A DNA stretch of 23,185 nucleotides from a virus: positions 1 through 23,185 of the IMG/VR virus record IMGVR_UViG_3300036719_003541; one strand, given 5' to 3'. The translations under genes and the position numbers were made by a program. Position 1 is the first letter of the stretch; each line of letters opens with the position of its first letter. The notes under the pieces were generated by a model, which was not told the DNA's origin, did not search any database, and worked only from the letters and a program-made list of their open reading frames with translations. This document shows positions 9,255 through 17,863 of this stretch, piece after piece.

Positions 9255-9270
9255 AGTTTATACCTCTAGT

Positions 9271-9792
9271 TTACGGATAAAAGCCACTACGATCACTGTT
9301 TTTGCTTCTCTCATGTTGAAATTCTGGATCAAATTTATTACCACTAAATGGTCCAAGAATAGCAGCAATAGCACTAGCATTAGAAACATCCCAATATTCT
9401 GCTAGATCTCTATAAAGCTTGCATGGACCGTGTTTTAAAATCATCTCCCAACCAGCAGCGGCTCCACCAACACTTAAACTAGCAGGCCCTAGAGCAGCCC
9501 TAACTCCTTCTGTGGCGGCTTTTGATCTTAAAGTTCCCTGGTCCACTAAGCAAGAAGCTTTTAGAGATAATAATATTATAAAAAATTGATCATTAATTTG
9601 AGTAGGGTCGGGCGACATGGTAAGATTTGTAACATCTATTGTATATTGATTATCAAAATCAACATCAAATTGTATGTATTTACCAGCGACTAATATTGTT
9701 TGTACTATTCTATTATCACTAAATTGATATGGTTTTGTGGCATCGTTAATTAAAGTTCTGACCATTGCGGTCAACTCTGTTTGCCATGACAT
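9271..9792 (-). CDS. Probable head-completion / neck protein, 173 aa
   Basis: A soluble mixed helical/beta protein. Its position, directly after the major capsid gene and before the fibre genes, is where head-tail connector or neck proteins usually lie. The N-terminus (W-Q-T-E-L-T-A-M-V-R-T-L-I-N-D) is helical. The middle contains 'Q-F-F-I-I-L-L-S-L-K-A-S-C-L-V-D' and a Gly/Ala-rich stretch. The C-terminus has 'N-K-F-D-P-E-F-Q-H-E-R-S-K'. No enzymatic motif is present. The gene is separated from the capsid gene by a terminator and a ~110-base gap, so it probably has its own promoter there. The call rests on position and general look. Confidence 0.45.
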   Translation of the reverse strand: MSWQTELTAMVRTLINDATKPYQFSDNRIVQTILVAGKYIQFDVDFDNQYTIDVTNLTMSPDPTQINDQFFIILLSLKASCLVDQGTLRSKAATEGVRAALGPASLSVGGAAAGWEMILKHGPCKLYRDLAEYWDVSNASAIAAILGPFSGNKFDPEFQHERSKNSDRSGFYP

Positions 9793-9840
9793 ATTATATC
9801 CTCAGATTTTGTTGTATATAAACACTATACACCTAATAAA
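9793..9840 (-). promoter_or_regulatory. Short gap upstream of the 173-aa gene, possible promoter
   Basis: The minus strand holds AT-rich -10-like words (GTGTATAGTG, TTTATATAC) between the capsid terminator and an SD GAGGAT. No convincing -35 partner is visible. A promoter is expected here because a terminator lies just upstream, but the assignment is weak. Confidence 0.25.
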
Positions 9841-9869
9841 CAAAAAAGCCGCCCAGTAAAGAGCGGCTT
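9841..9869 (-). terminator. Rho-independent terminator after the major capsid gene
   Basis: On the minus strand, AAGCCGC and GCGGCTT form a perfect 7-bp stem with a 10-base loop, followed by a run of T (fwd A-run at 9842-9847). It lies 36 bases beyond the capsid stop codon. It would end or attenuate the transcript after the most strongly expressed gene. Confidence 0.85.
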
Positions 9870-9904
9870 AATTGTTTGATATTTAAGTTATTAACTTATA
9901 GTAA

Positions 9905-10906
9905 TCAGAGAGAGCCTAGTAGGACACGTCTGTTATCAAGAACAGCAAAGCCCTGTTCTGCCCAGCCATAGAAACCAGCTCTCTTTTGACGATGTAGAGT
10001 ATCGTCTTCGAAAATCTGAACTTCTTGACGAACTGGCATTATGAAACTATCTCTCTTGCGCATATCAAGGCCAACAACTAATTCAACGTCACTAGCGGCT
10101 AATGTGCCATTAAGAACATTGGTATAGAATAGTTGATATTCTTGACTTTCGCCAAGTTCATCAAGATCATGAAGATTCACGCCGAAAACTCTATTAAGTG
10201 TGCCATCAGCAGCAACATAGATTTCTCTACGAGTTACTTCATCAACTTGATCAACACCCCAATTACGAATGTCTTCCATAGCTTCTGGAGAGACATAAAG
10301 ATCAGTTAACATACCACGATTATTACTGGCACTGTTACCGCCGCCATTTCTACGCATAACAGTCTTCATTAGACTTACTAGGCGTTTTGTAAATTGACCA
10401 GCAGCAGCATCGCTATCGAATACTACGATATTACGATCAACACCAGCAGCGAGAAGTGTATGCCAGCCATCGTCATTCATCTTCTTGACGAATTGGGCTT
10501 CCATAACTTCCATAGCACGACCAACAACGTCCCAGCGAGCATCACGAGCATACTTTAAGAGGTAGTCGATTGAAGCGCCGATGTCATAGGTTGGAACCAT
10601 GACATAATCGCCTTCAACGTGACGCTCTGGAATATAACCGTGATTAGGAATTGTGTAAGCCACAAAGTCCTTTTCAGTACCTGGAGCAAGGAAATCTAGT
10701 GGGAATTCTGGAGTAGCACTTTGGGCAAGTGTGATTGGCTCAAAGATGCCGTCTAGAATATCGCCATTTAGAATGCCTTGACGAAGTGGAAGTTCTAGAG
10801 CTTTTGCAAATTCTGCATTAGCACCTAGTGCCTCTTCTTTATTTAATGAGCCAGAACGAACTAGAAGATCGGTAAGTTCTGGTGTTGGTTCAAAAGCCTT
10901 AGTCAT
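9905..10906 (-). CDS. Major capsid protein, HK97-fold type, 333 aa
   Basis: It has the usual size and position for a capsid protein: after protease/scaffold and a small head protein, and before a strong terminator. Features resembling HK97-type capsids are an N-terminal arm, a P-E-F-P-L-D-F-L region, a long helix-rich 'spine' (about residues 105-145: S-I-D-Y-L-L-K-Y-A-R-D-A-R-W-D-V-V), a middle domain ending in Y-V-S-P-E-A-M-E-D-I, and a beta-rich C-terminal part (about 245-333). I recognise the general sequence from uncultured freshwater and marine phages, though without a named group. AAGGGAG SD close to the start, almost identical to that of the gene upstream. Codon use and GC are slightly higher than in neighbouring genes, consistent with high expression. 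Confidence 0.85.
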   Translation of the reverse strand: MTKAFEPTPELTDLLVRSGSLNKEEALGANAEFAKALELPLRQGILNGDILDGIFEPITLAQSATPEFPLDFLAPGTEKDFVAYTIPNHGYIPERHVEGDYVMVPTYDIGASIDYLLKYARDARWDVVGRAMEVMEAQFVKKMNDDGWHTLLAAGVDRNIVVFDSDAAAGQFTKRLVSLMKTVMRRNGGGNSASNNRGMLTDLYVSPEAMEDIRNWGVDQVDEVTRREIYVAADGTLNRVFGVNLHDLDELGESQEYQLFYTNVLNGTLAASDVELVVGLDMRKRDSFIMPVRQEVQIFEDDTLHRQKRAGFYGWAEQGFAVLDNRRVLLGSL

Positions 10907-10924
10907 ATTTTTTTTCTCCCTTAA

Positions 10925-11380
10925 TTAAGCGATGTTTACGGATACTTTGGCATAACCATCGGTGTCCTTACTACTTAAGAACGAACCGATCTGAACAGCA
11001 TTTGTACTACTTGTACCAATTAGACCACTAGCACCAACATATGCTGGAGTACCCGCTGTTGGAGTAATGCCAGATACGAGACGGTTTGTTGTTACCTGAC
11101 CATTGCGTAATAGTGTTACTTTACCACCAACTTGCACTTCATCTTTGTGCCAGTTAATGTGTTGTCTTGTAAGATCAAGATTAACAACATCATTTAGTAA
11201 AACGCCTAATGGTTTAGCGCCAGAAGCAGCAGCAGCATAAGCTACTACAGCACTAGCGTCGTCCATTGAAACGCCTGAACCACTTGTTACTGCACTAACA
11301 ACACCGCCTCTTTCAGCAGTTGTTGTCATGAAGAAAGAGATATCAGTTAAAAGTTCGATACGATCTGATTTAAGAGCCAT
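10925..11380 (-). CDS. Small head protein, probable capsid decoration/cement protein, 151 aa
   Basis: A small Ala/Ser/Gly/Val-rich, beta-type protein encoded between the scaffold and the major capsid protein, the standard place for head decoration proteins. Visible features are 'A-K-P-L-G-V-L-L-N-D-V-V-N-L-D' and 'V-G-G-K-V-T-L-L-R-N-G-Q-V-T-T', typical of a beta-tulip-like decoration fold where K-P-x-G-V-L is common. No enzyme motif. The leader TAAGGGAGAA mirrors the one before the capsid gene, suggesting matched high translation. Role is inferred from position plus general composition. Confidence 0.6.
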   Translation of the reverse strand: MALKSDRIELLTDISFFMTTTAERGGVVSAVTSGSGVSMDDASAVVAYAAAASGAKPLGVLLNDVVNLDLTRQHINWHKDEVQVGGKVTLLRNGQVTTNRLVSGITPTAGTPAYVGASGLIGTSSTNAVQIGSFLSSKDTDGYAKVSVNIA

Positions 11381-11384
11381 ATTA

Positions 11385-12056
11385 TTATTCTCCCTTATTA
11401 AGTTTTTTACCTAGTCTAGCGCATACAAAATCAACTAATGCAGCACGGGTGGTGTTAACACTTTCTTGGGTGTCGCTACCAGCACTGAGATCAAGATCAT
11501 CATTTGGTTCTACGTTATCAAGAATTTCCTCAACTTCTGTTTCAGAAGCTTTTGGTTTTTTGACTTCTGGCATTTTAACCTTTTTAGCCGCATTACTGAC
11601 TAGTTCTACCATAGCATCAAAAGCAACGTCTTCTAAGGATTCAAATTGATCAACGGCTGACGAAGCAACTTCTTGATCTAGACCTTTTTCGAGTAAAGAA
11701 GCCATTCTTTTCATTTTCTTTTCTTTCTTCATCATCTCTTCTTCTTTACCCTTGTAAGCAGCAATCGCCTCTAGAGCAGAATCGAGTTCCGATTTGGCCT
11801 TCTTCATTTCTTCTTCTTTTTTCATCATTTCTTCTTCGCTCATCTTTTTAGCGGCTTCTGTTTGAGCAACTAATTCGTCGATTGAAGATTTTGTATTTAC
11901 TAACTCAGTGGACTTGGTTTCAAGTTCTGATTGTAAAGAAGCTACTGTTTCTTTTAGCTCAATAATTTGAGCATAAGCTTCCTTGGTAGCTGAGGCGCAG
12001 TCTGTCATGGCCTCTACCTTTTCTTTTAATTCTGCTACTTCTTTTTCTAAACTCAT
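11385..12056 (-). CDS. Nested scaffold protein from internal start (223 aa, same frame as the protease gene)
   Basis: The ATG at 12056-12054 (M-S-L-E-K-E-V-A-E-L) starts exactly where the coiled-coil scaffold begins and is preceded by GGAGG at 12069-12065 with an 8-base spacer. This is as good an SD as any in the operon. A separately translated scaffold nested in frame inside the protease gene is the arrangement of lambda C/Nu3. The sequence shows the start signal directly; that the product is made is inference. Confidence 0.5.
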   Translation of the reverse strand: MSLEKEVAELKEKVEAMTDCASATKEAYAQIIELKETVASLQSELETKSTELVNTKSSIDELVAQTEAAKKMSEEEMMKKEEEMKKAKSELDSALEAIAAYKGKEEEMMKKEKKMKRMASLLEKGLDQEVASSAVDQFESLEDVAFDAMVELVSNAAKKVKMPEVKKPKASETEVEEILDNVEPNDDLDLSAGSDTQESVNTTRAALVDFVCARLGKKLNKGE

Positions 12057-12872
12057 ATTATTAGCCTCCATAGGATTTGTACTCTTTTCTGATACACCCG
12101 AAAAACTTTTTTCGCTATTTTTTGTTGTTGATAAACTGGTAAAATTTTCCTTGTTAAATATTATACTATCCGGATTGGCTGGTTTGTCAACATAGCCTTT
12201 ACCAGAAAAAGTAATATTTCTCAATACTCTACCTATATTATGGTTTTCATATTTACCACTTCCACCATATGCTCTAAGATGTTTTGTTAAAAATGATGTC
12301 TCATCAGATCTAGATAATATCTTATATTCTCCAGTAGCCTCATTAATTAATCCATAATCAAAACCCTTAAACATACATTCCATACTAACATATTTTGTTC
12401 CGTTTTCAATTTCAGCTATTAATTTAGCTGTTCTATTTTTTAATTCTGGATTTGTATATGCTTTGTAAATTACTGAGCCTGTGACAATATGAAATCGATC
12501 TGGTAAATTATCCACATCGGTATTATTGTCTATAAGTATTCCGTCATCTGTAATTGACCAATTAGAAACAATATGGCCTATAATAGTGTTTTCATCATGT
12601 TCTAAATTTGTTGGTTTGTCCTCTGGAGTATCTTTAGCTGCCCAAACTTCTTCTTTGGGAAAAATATCGTCATTTTTATTCCAAGAAGATGTAACTAAAA
12701 TAGATTGAACATAATAAAGATCTTCATCATTATAAGAAGCTAATGCTTTAATGTTTTTATTAAATATTTTTTTATTATCTGCTGGCTCAACTATAGATGC
12801 TATACTAATTAGTGGAGTGGCCAAAATTAGGTCTTCTAGATCGTCTTGTTTTTCTTGAGCGTATATAATCAT
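11385..12872 (-). CDS. Prohead protease with C-terminal scaffold domain, 495 aa
   Basis: The N-terminal half (about residues 40-230) looks like a phage prohead serine protease. It has 'N-L-E-H-D-E-N-T-I-I-G-H-I' with a candidate catalytic His near 94 or 102, and 'T-K-Y-V-S-M-E-C-M-F' with a candidate Ser about 70 residues later. A linker (about 245-272) follows. The remainder is a highly charged coiled coil (about 275-400, with repeated E-E-M-M-K-K-E) and an acidic tail, the hallmark of a scaffold. In phages of this kind the protease digests the scaffold during head maturation. The gene is 12 bases downstream of the portal gene. An internal Met at 12056 with a perfect SD suggests that the scaffold is also made separately. 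The catalytic residues are proposals from spacing. Confidence 0.75.
   Translation of the reverse strand: MIIYAQEKQDDLEDLILATPLISIASIVEPADNKKIFNKNIKALASYNDEDLYYVQSILVTSSWNKNDDIFPKEEVWAAKDTPEDKPTNLEHDENTIIGHIVSNWSITDDGILIDNNTDVDNLPDRFHIVTGSVIYKAYTNPELKNRTAKLIAEIENGTKYVSMECMFKGFDYGLINEATGEYKILSRSDETSFLTKHLRAYGGSGKYENHNIGRVLRNITFSGKGYVDKPANPDSIIFNKENFTSLSTTKNSEKSFSGVSEKSTNPMEANNMSLEKEVAELKEKVEAMTDCASATKEAYAQIIELKETVASLQSELETKSTELVNTKSSIDELVAQTEAAKKMSEEEMMKKEEEMKKAKSELDSALEAIAAYKGKEEEMMKKEKKMKRMASLLEKGLDQEVASSAVDQFESLEDVAFDAMVELVSNAAKKVKMPEVKKPKASETEVEEILDNVEPNDDLDLSAGSDTQESVNTTRAALVDFVCARLGKKLNKGE
12065..12069 (-). promoter_or_regulatory. Internal Shine-Dalgarno for nested scaffold
   Basis: GGAGG on the minus strand, 8 bases before the in-frame ATG at 12056. 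It lies inside the codons Met-Glu-Ala of the protease reading frame. It is the feature that decides the nested start. Confidence 0.6.
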
Positions 12873-12884
12873 ATTTTTGTCTCT

Positions 12885-15086
12885 TTAGTTGTGTAGATTT
12901 TCATACACCATAGAATAGAAATAAGATTTAACCTGTTTTAGTTCGTTAACAGTCAATTCTCTGGCAAAAGACTTTTTAATATTGGTAAGAAAATAAGAAT
13001 ATTGATCAAAAATTTTATTGACATTATTATTGTTAATAGTCGCAAAACTTTTTTGTATAAAGTCTTGATCTATCTTATCGAAAGGTGATGCAGAAAAGAG
13101 GATTTTAGATCGTGTTTCTTCGGCCTCTAAATATTGAATGCTAGATAAACTTCTCATATTTTTCTTTTTATAAAAATCTAATAGAATTGGATTTATAATT
13201 TCAGAAATGTTATCTTGTGCGCTATCTGCCCATAACTGAAGTGTGGCTCCGGTTTGTGGGGAAAATTTCTTTTCTTTTCTCTTTGAAGAATCTTTTAAGT
13301 TTTTGGGCCTTCCTTGTCCTGGCACTCCTTTTAAAGATTCTGGCGAATCTTTAACGCTAGTTGGTTGGCCAAAGGGAGCGGCTGGTATTTTCATTTCCAA
13401 AACAGTTTTTTCTCCAGATTTTTTCTTTTCCAACTCAAGACCAACTTGACTCGGAGTAGCAAGACCTATTTGCAAAGCAATTTTTTTCATTGCTTCTTCA
13501 AACATAGGATCATACCAAGGACCGGCTTTGGGAACCATCCTATTTGTATCTCTTTCTCTATTTTCTCTATTAAGTCTAATTTTTTCCATTTCAGAATCAA
13601 ATCCAAATCTGGATTGAATAAGTTCATCACTAATAATATTACGATCTGCTAATTGAATTAATAGTGCTTTTTCTGCATCTTCGTTACTTAGATCCATTCT
13701 ATCAAACTCTAATCTAGCTGAGTATTTAAAACCCATAGCTTTTTGTACTAACTCAAATTCTTTCTCCCAAAAAGAGATCAAAGTATCTCTGCCATACTGA
13801 AGTCTTTGAGTAAGTGTTTTCAGGCTTATGAAATTATTTGTTGTGCCAGCAGCACCGAATGTTCCTGTTAAGGTTGGAGGAATGCCAAGACCAGCATAAA
13901 CACTATTCATATGCGGAATGTATTTATTTTCCCCTAAAAATTGATGTACGTTAGTTTGGGATTCTAAAAGCTCGATATCTGGACCCCAAACAAGATCTAA
14001 AGTTCCTCCACCAACATTATTTTGTAAAATATTTGATAGTTTACTTGCTGCTGCTTTTGTTGGAGCAATTTTATGTTCGAGATTACCAAGTTTAAAAATT
14101 CTAATATTTGATATTGCTCCGTCTAGCGCGGCCATATCTGCTAATTTAAGCTTTTCTATAACTGTAATATCATCCATAATGCTATAGATCATAGGAAATG
14201 CCCAACTCTGCCAATCATCTTTTTTATAATGAAATACAAGAGTTTTTTGTGGGTCTAAAGGATACGGTTTTTTAGTTTTTGCTGCTTCTACAATTTGTGA
14301 TGGTAATCCAGCAATTATAGCTTTTTCATTATCTGTTTTTGGTGATGTTATAATTTTTCTTAATCCAACTGGGATAGAAAGCTCGTATCTTTTTTGACCA
14401 ACAAAAGATGCTAAAGGACCAGCAGCCACATTAACATAAACTGGATCTATAAAAGTATATCTCCAAGGTATCTCTCTTTTCTCTACGTCTACATTGAGAG
14501 AGTCTTGTTCTGTAGTATCTGCTGCCGCTGTTGCTCTAAAGAATTCATCAGCAGTTTTTAAACTAATTTTTGCTGTTTGTCTATTAATTACTACGTTTGC
14601 TACTCTATAAATATTATTTAAGAATCTTTCGCTTCTCTCTTTACCATTAATTTTCTTAAACCATTTTCTATAAAATCTTTCTATTCTTTTATTTTTATGA
14701 ACTGGTTTAATACCCTGAACAGCAAAGTCTGCCATAAGATCAATAACATTCTTTACAAGACCAACCCTTTGATAAACATCATCTGCTCTACGAATAATCT
14801 GTTTTATTTCTGTTGGAACAGCTTCGTCTGGACGAAAATAATCATATCCTCGTCTAGTTAATCCTGGTTTACCGCTTATATCTCCGGGTAAAAGATTAGA
14901 ATAATCATTGCTACGATAGTTAAATCCAGCGTTAGCTTTGAAAAGACCGTATTCATCTAAGCATCCTGCTGTTTGTTTGAGAGCGTCTTGTTTGCTTTTT
15001 AAGTCATCCCCCCAAGTAACATATGCTTCAGAATCGGCTAAAACAGCATCTTGAATAGCTTCGCTTTTTGGATATTTTTTGGCCAT
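12885..15086 (-). CDS. Portal protein, 733 aa
   Basis: The large protein between the terminase and the protease, in the invariant portal position. The early region has 'Y-D-Y-F-R-P' and 'I-R-R-A-D-D-V-Y-Q-R-V-G-L-V-K-N-V-I-D-L-M' and the middle has 'H-M-N-S-V-Y-A-G-L-G-I-P-P-T-L-T-G-T-F-G'. The latter is like the clip/stem region of portals, where a P-P-x-L-x-G pattern is common. It is followed by a long helical segment with 'R-N-I-I-S-D-E-L-I-Q-S-R-F-G'. The portal forms the dodecameric DNA channel of the head and docks the terminase. It is at the long end of the family because of a Lys/Ser-rich C-terminal extension of ~150 residues (from about G-Q-G-R-P-K). Family assignment from position, size and these segments. 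Confidence 0.8.
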   Translation of the reverse strand: MAKKYPKSEAIQDAVLADSEAYVTWGDDLKSKQDALKQTAGCLDEYGLFKANAGFNYRSNDYSNLLPGDISGKPGLTRRGYDYFRPDEAVPTEIKQIIRRADDVYQRVGLVKNVIDLMADFAVQGIKPVHKNKRIERFYRKWFKKINGKERSERFLNNIYRVANVVINRQTAKISLKTADEFFRATAAADTTEQDSLNVDVEKREIPWRYTFIDPVYVNVAAGPLASFVGQKRYELSIPVGLRKIITSPKTDNEKAIIAGLPSQIVEAAKTKKPYPLDPQKTLVFHYKKDDWQSWAFPMIYSIMDDITVIEKLKLADMAALDGAISNIRIFKLGNLEHKIAPTKAAASKLSNILQNNVGGGTLDLVWGPDIELLESQTNVHQFLGENKYIPHMNSVYAGLGIPPTLTGTFGAAGTTNNFISLKTLTQRLQYGRDTLISFWEKEFELVQKAMGFKYSARLEFDRMDLSNEDAEKALLIQLADRNIISDELIQSRFGFDSEMEKIRLNRENRERDTNRMVPKAGPWYDPMFEEAMKKIALQIGLATPSQVGLELEKKKSGEKTVLEMKIPAAPFGQPTSVKDSPESLKGVPGQGRPKNLKDSSKRKEKKFSPQTGATLQLWADSAQDNISEIINPILLDFYKKKNMRSLSSIQYLEAEETRSKILFSASPFDKIDQDFIQKSFATINNNNVNKIFDQYSYFLTNIKKSFARELTVNELKQVKSYFYSMVYENLHN

Positions 15087-15133
15087 ATTTTTTCTATTAG
15101 TATTGTAATAGGATTATAATTGTATTATACACA
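15087..15133 (-). promoter_or_regulatory. AT-rich gap before portal gene, candidate weak promoter
   Basis: One of the few real gaps in the packaging operon (47 bases). The minus strand carries TATAATAC (fwd 15122-15129) and TTATAATCC, both close to a -10 box. No -35 at the proper distance is visible, so this could be an activator-dependent or phage-sigma-dependent promoter, or simply AT-rich spacer. Confidence 0.25.
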
Positions 15134-17137
15134 CTACTTCCGTATTCCTATATAAATATCCTCATTTGCTGCTTCTGTAAACCAAGTAGGACCTTTATAC
15201 ATTTGACCATTATTTTTAACTGATTTGGAAGCGTCTGTTCCTATTATATCATAAGTTACTGGTTGTAATGCTCTATTTATTTGTCTAGCTAACATATTTG
15301 CTATTAATAATGCGCTATATCTATCTTTTCGTAGTTTTCCTTTTTTACCATTTGGCATTTTAATATCAGGAGTATCCCATCTATCTCTGGCTCCGGATGA
15401 TCCACTGGTTTGGCTCATTACTATAGTTGTCAGTTCATTTTTTAGTTCTTCTATTTCTAGTACGCATTCACTAGTTGTATCATAAAGAGGAGTTAGATCT
15501 GCTGTTTCTATATTTCTATTTTCTTGATCTAAAGCTAAAACTAAACTTAGTTCGTCAAATCTTGGGAACAATAAAACTTTATCTTCAAGATCTTTTCTTA
15601 AACCATGATTAGATTGTGCTGTCCAGTCTGCCTTGGCAAATTGAACCAATTCTAAAATATGCAAGCCTACTTGATCATCAGTATCTTTACTTTTTTCTTC
15701 TATAACTGGCCATATTAGATTTTCTCCTTCTTCTAATTTTGCTGGATCATGTAGAGCTTCTTCTATTGCGATACCTCCGCCCTGAGCATCCATGCCTATG
15801 CGTTCGCATGGAAATACTTTCATTAAATTACGTATTTTTCTTGCACAAAACGCATAGAAGTCGTGATCTGATATTAGACCAGCCTTTTGTCTTTCTTTAA
15901 AATTTGTTCTATTTGTTGTCCAACAATAAACTATTCGACTATGAGAAGGATGTAATTCTAAAACAACTATACTAAAATTATCTTTTTCACTAGCAGGATC
16001 CACACCGTAAATATATTTTAATTTTGGATCTCCGACTATCTTAGCATCAAATACGATATTTTCATTGCCAATAATAATTGGACTATTATCTTTTGTTACA
16101 CAACTTTCTATTAACGACCTTCTGAAGAACCCGTCGCTATCTTCTGTAAAACATGCTGCGTATTCCATGTTGTATATGCCAGTATGAATGGTAGCTTTTG
16201 CTCGCGCTACTTGTTTGTCATCCATAAATCCTTTGGGTATTAATTCATATGGTATTCTAAGAATACTATAGTCTTTCCAGTTAAAATTATCTGGTACTTC
16301 TCCTTTAAAAATTTCTTCTAGTTTATATTTTTCTCCTCTACTTTCTATAATAGATTTATATCGTTTCCAATAACTAGCAAAATGTTTAAAAGCATAATCA
16401 GCGGTTCCAGCAATTAGTGCTTGATTACCCATGCTTTGGCTTAGTGTTTCAAGATCTTCGTTCCATATTCCTGCGTCTTTCATTGCTTGTTTTTTTGCTT
16501 CTTTCTTTACGTTTTGTATTGGTGTGGCACTAACAGCAGCGAAGCCAGAAACAACCGTTTCATAAATATCCGGACTAATAGAAGCAAATTCGTCCGCGAT
16601 AATAATGTGAGCGCGCAAACCTCTGATCTTTTCACCTGTTCCTAATGGAATAGCAATGGCCCAACTTGTTCCTAGTCTCATAGTGCATCTGTCAACATCG
16701 CGTCGTGGACCATCTTCATTGCCACTAAAAATACTACGAATAATAGCACTGTTTCTCCATAATGTTTCCATATATTCAAATATAACTTTACTCTGTCGGA
16801 AAGCGGCGCCCACAATAACAATTTTAGTGCCCGGAACAAATATGCATTTCAAAAAAGCATATAATGCTAAAATAAAAGACTTGCCGAAACCACGACTAGC
16901 AACGAACATGGGAAATGGTCTTGTCCAAAACTCTTGTAATATTGCCACCTGTATAGGATGAAGCTCTATATCAAACAGGAGTTTACAGGTTGCTCCAAAG
17001 TATTCAGGATCTTTAAGTAGCTTGATTAAATGTCGATCAGGGTTTTCTATATCTTTTTTATTCCGACGAATCATAGGGTTCGTTGGTATAACGATTTTAT
17101 CTAGTTCGCCTAATCCCAACCAAGCATCATCATACAT
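15134..17137 (-). CDS. terL: Terminase large subunit (ATPase-nuclease), 667 aa
   Basis: The DNA packaging motor. The ATPase part shows a Q-like H-P-I-Q motif (60-63), a Walker A-type loop A-S-R-G-F-G-K-S (80-87), a Walker B segment I-I-I-A-D-E (178-183) and a coupling 'L-I-A-G-T-A-D' (241-247). The RNase H-like nuclease part has candidate metal-binding acids at D380 (Y-G-V-D-P-A-S-E-K-D) and D450 (I-G-M-D-A-Q-G-G-G). A third is likely in 'R-W-D-T-P-D' or 'R-K-D-R-Y-S-A-L' near the C-terminus. The length is slightly above the usual 450-600. The start overlaps the end of the ERCC4-nuclease gene by 8 bases. Replacement of the first Walker residue (G) by A/S is common in phage terminases. High confidence. 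Confidence 0.95.
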   Translation of the reverse strand: MYDDAWLGLGELDKIVIPTNPMIRRNKKDIENPDRHLIKLLKDPEYFGATCKLLFDIELHPIQVAILQEFWTRPFPMFVASRGFGKSFILALYAFLKCIFVPGTKIVIVGAAFRQSKVIFEYMETLWRNSAIIRSIFSGNEDGPRRDVDRCTMRLGTSWAIAIPLGTGEKIRGLRAHIIIADEFASISPDIYETVVSGFAAVSATPIQNVKKEAKKQAMKDAGIWNEDLETLSQSMGNQALIAGTADYAFKHFASYWKRYKSIIESRGEKYKLEEIFKGEVPDNFNWKDYSILRIPYELIPKGFMDDKQVARAKATIHTGIYNMEYAACFTEDSDGFFRRSLIESCVTKDNSPIIIGNENIVFDAKIVGDPKLKYIYGVDPASEKDNFSIVVLELHPSHSRIVYCWTTNRTNFKERQKAGLISDHDFYAFCARKIRNLMKVFPCERIGMDAQGGGIAIEEALHDPAKLEEGENLIWPVIEEKSKDTDDQVGLHILELVQFAKADWTAQSNHGLRKDLEDKVLLFPRFDELSLVLALDQENRNIETADLTPLYDTTSECVLEIEELKNELTTIVMSQTSGSSGARDRWDTPDIKMPNGKKGKLRKDRYSALLIANMLARQINRALQPVTYDIIGTDASKSVKNNGQMYKGPTWFTEAANEDIYIGIRK

Positions 17138-17600
17138 CTTTGATATTTTCTTTCTTGTATATTTTTCTCATTAAAGACAAAGCTATTTTTTCAGCATTTG
17201 AGCTGTCGCCACAGAAAATAATTTTAATATTGTGTTCAACTTGCAGATCCACAATATGTTTAATAATAAAGGCCGGACTAATTCTAATTTTGTTCCATAG
17301 TCGTTTTGGTATATTGCTTCCAATGGGATAATTCATTACATCTTTCATGTCGAACTCGAAAAGAATAAATGAGTATTTAGTTTTGCTTAATCTATCAACA
17401 ACATCAGTAAAACGACTTTCTGTTATATTATTGGCGAATTCTGATATGTTCCTTTTGCGTTCTATAGCGAGAATGCTTTCTAGTCCTTGTATACTATAGT
17501 CTCCAGTATCTAACTTATGGTTAGCAGTAGCGTGATTAGAAAACTCCCAGGGTTTTTGTTCGCGCGTATCTATTATAATAGTAAATTCATTATCTATCAT
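17130..17600 (-). CDS. ERCC4-type nuclease, 156 aa
   Basis: A stand-alone XPF/ERCC4 nuclease domain. Visible motifs are I-I-D-T-R-E-Q (9-15), L-D-T-G-D-Y (30-35) and I-E-R-K (46-49). The last matches the ERK active-site motif, although the Asp that usually follows at E-R-K-x3-D is Ser53 here, with Glu54 next. This family cuts branched or flapped DNA, and no helix-hairpin-helix is attached. The start forms an ATGA overlap with the HNH gene stop and the end overlaps terL by 8 bases, so it is translated with the packaging genes. It probably resolves replication or recombination branches before packaging (inference). Confidence 0.85.
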   Translation of the reverse strand: MIDNEFTIIIDTREQKPWEFSNHATANHKLDTGDYSIQGLESILAIERKRNISEFANNITESRFTDVVDRLSKTKYSFILFEFDMKDVMNYPIGSNIPKRLWNKIRISPAFIIKHIVDLQVEHNIKIIFCGDSSNAEKIALSLMRKIYKKENIKDV

Positions 17601-17863
17601 TTTTTACTCGCTAAAATTTTACTAAATACTGGAGCATATATTTCTTCCTGGTTTTTAATCATATCATGATGAATTTTGCAGAGAGAAATTCCATTATCTA
17701 TTACGAATCTTAGAGCGGGGAAATCGGCCCATTTGTAAATATGGTGGGCGTGTAATTTTTTCTTGAAGGTGCAATTTGGCCATTGGCATTGATAGTGATC
17801 TCTTTTGTAAACATTTTTTCGCCACTGTTTATAAACAGGATCGTTGTAGTTTCTATTGTTCAT
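17597..17863 (-). CDS. HNH endonuclease, 88 aa
   Basis: A compact HNH nuclease. It has a zinc-binding C-Q-W-P-N-C pair (residues ~27-32), the catalytic H-A-H-H (about 39-42), the central Asn in D-N-G-I-S-L (about 60-65), and the C-x2-H-H ending (C-K-I-H-H, about 66-70). HNH proteins encoded next to terminases are known to assist DNA cleavage during packaging in phages such as HK97. The gene overlaps the upstream small-terminase candidate by 11 bases and the ERCC4 gene by 4 bases. It could instead be a homing nuclease, but its tight overlap on both sides argues for a resident packaging role. Confidence 0.85.
   Translation of the reverse strand: MNNRNYNDPVYKQWRKNVYKRDHYQCQWPNCTFKKKLHAHHIYKWADFPALRFVIDNGISLCKIHHDMIKNQEEIYAPVFSKILASKK

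Noticed and set aside
15147-15157. A TATAAATA word on the plus strand
   Set aside because: Lies inside the end of terL and faces the wrong way with no gene to serve.
17597-17863. HNH gene as a free-standing homing endonuclease or part of an intron
   Set aside because: Overlaps both neighbours by a few bases and does not interrupt a gene; a resident packaging role is more likely.
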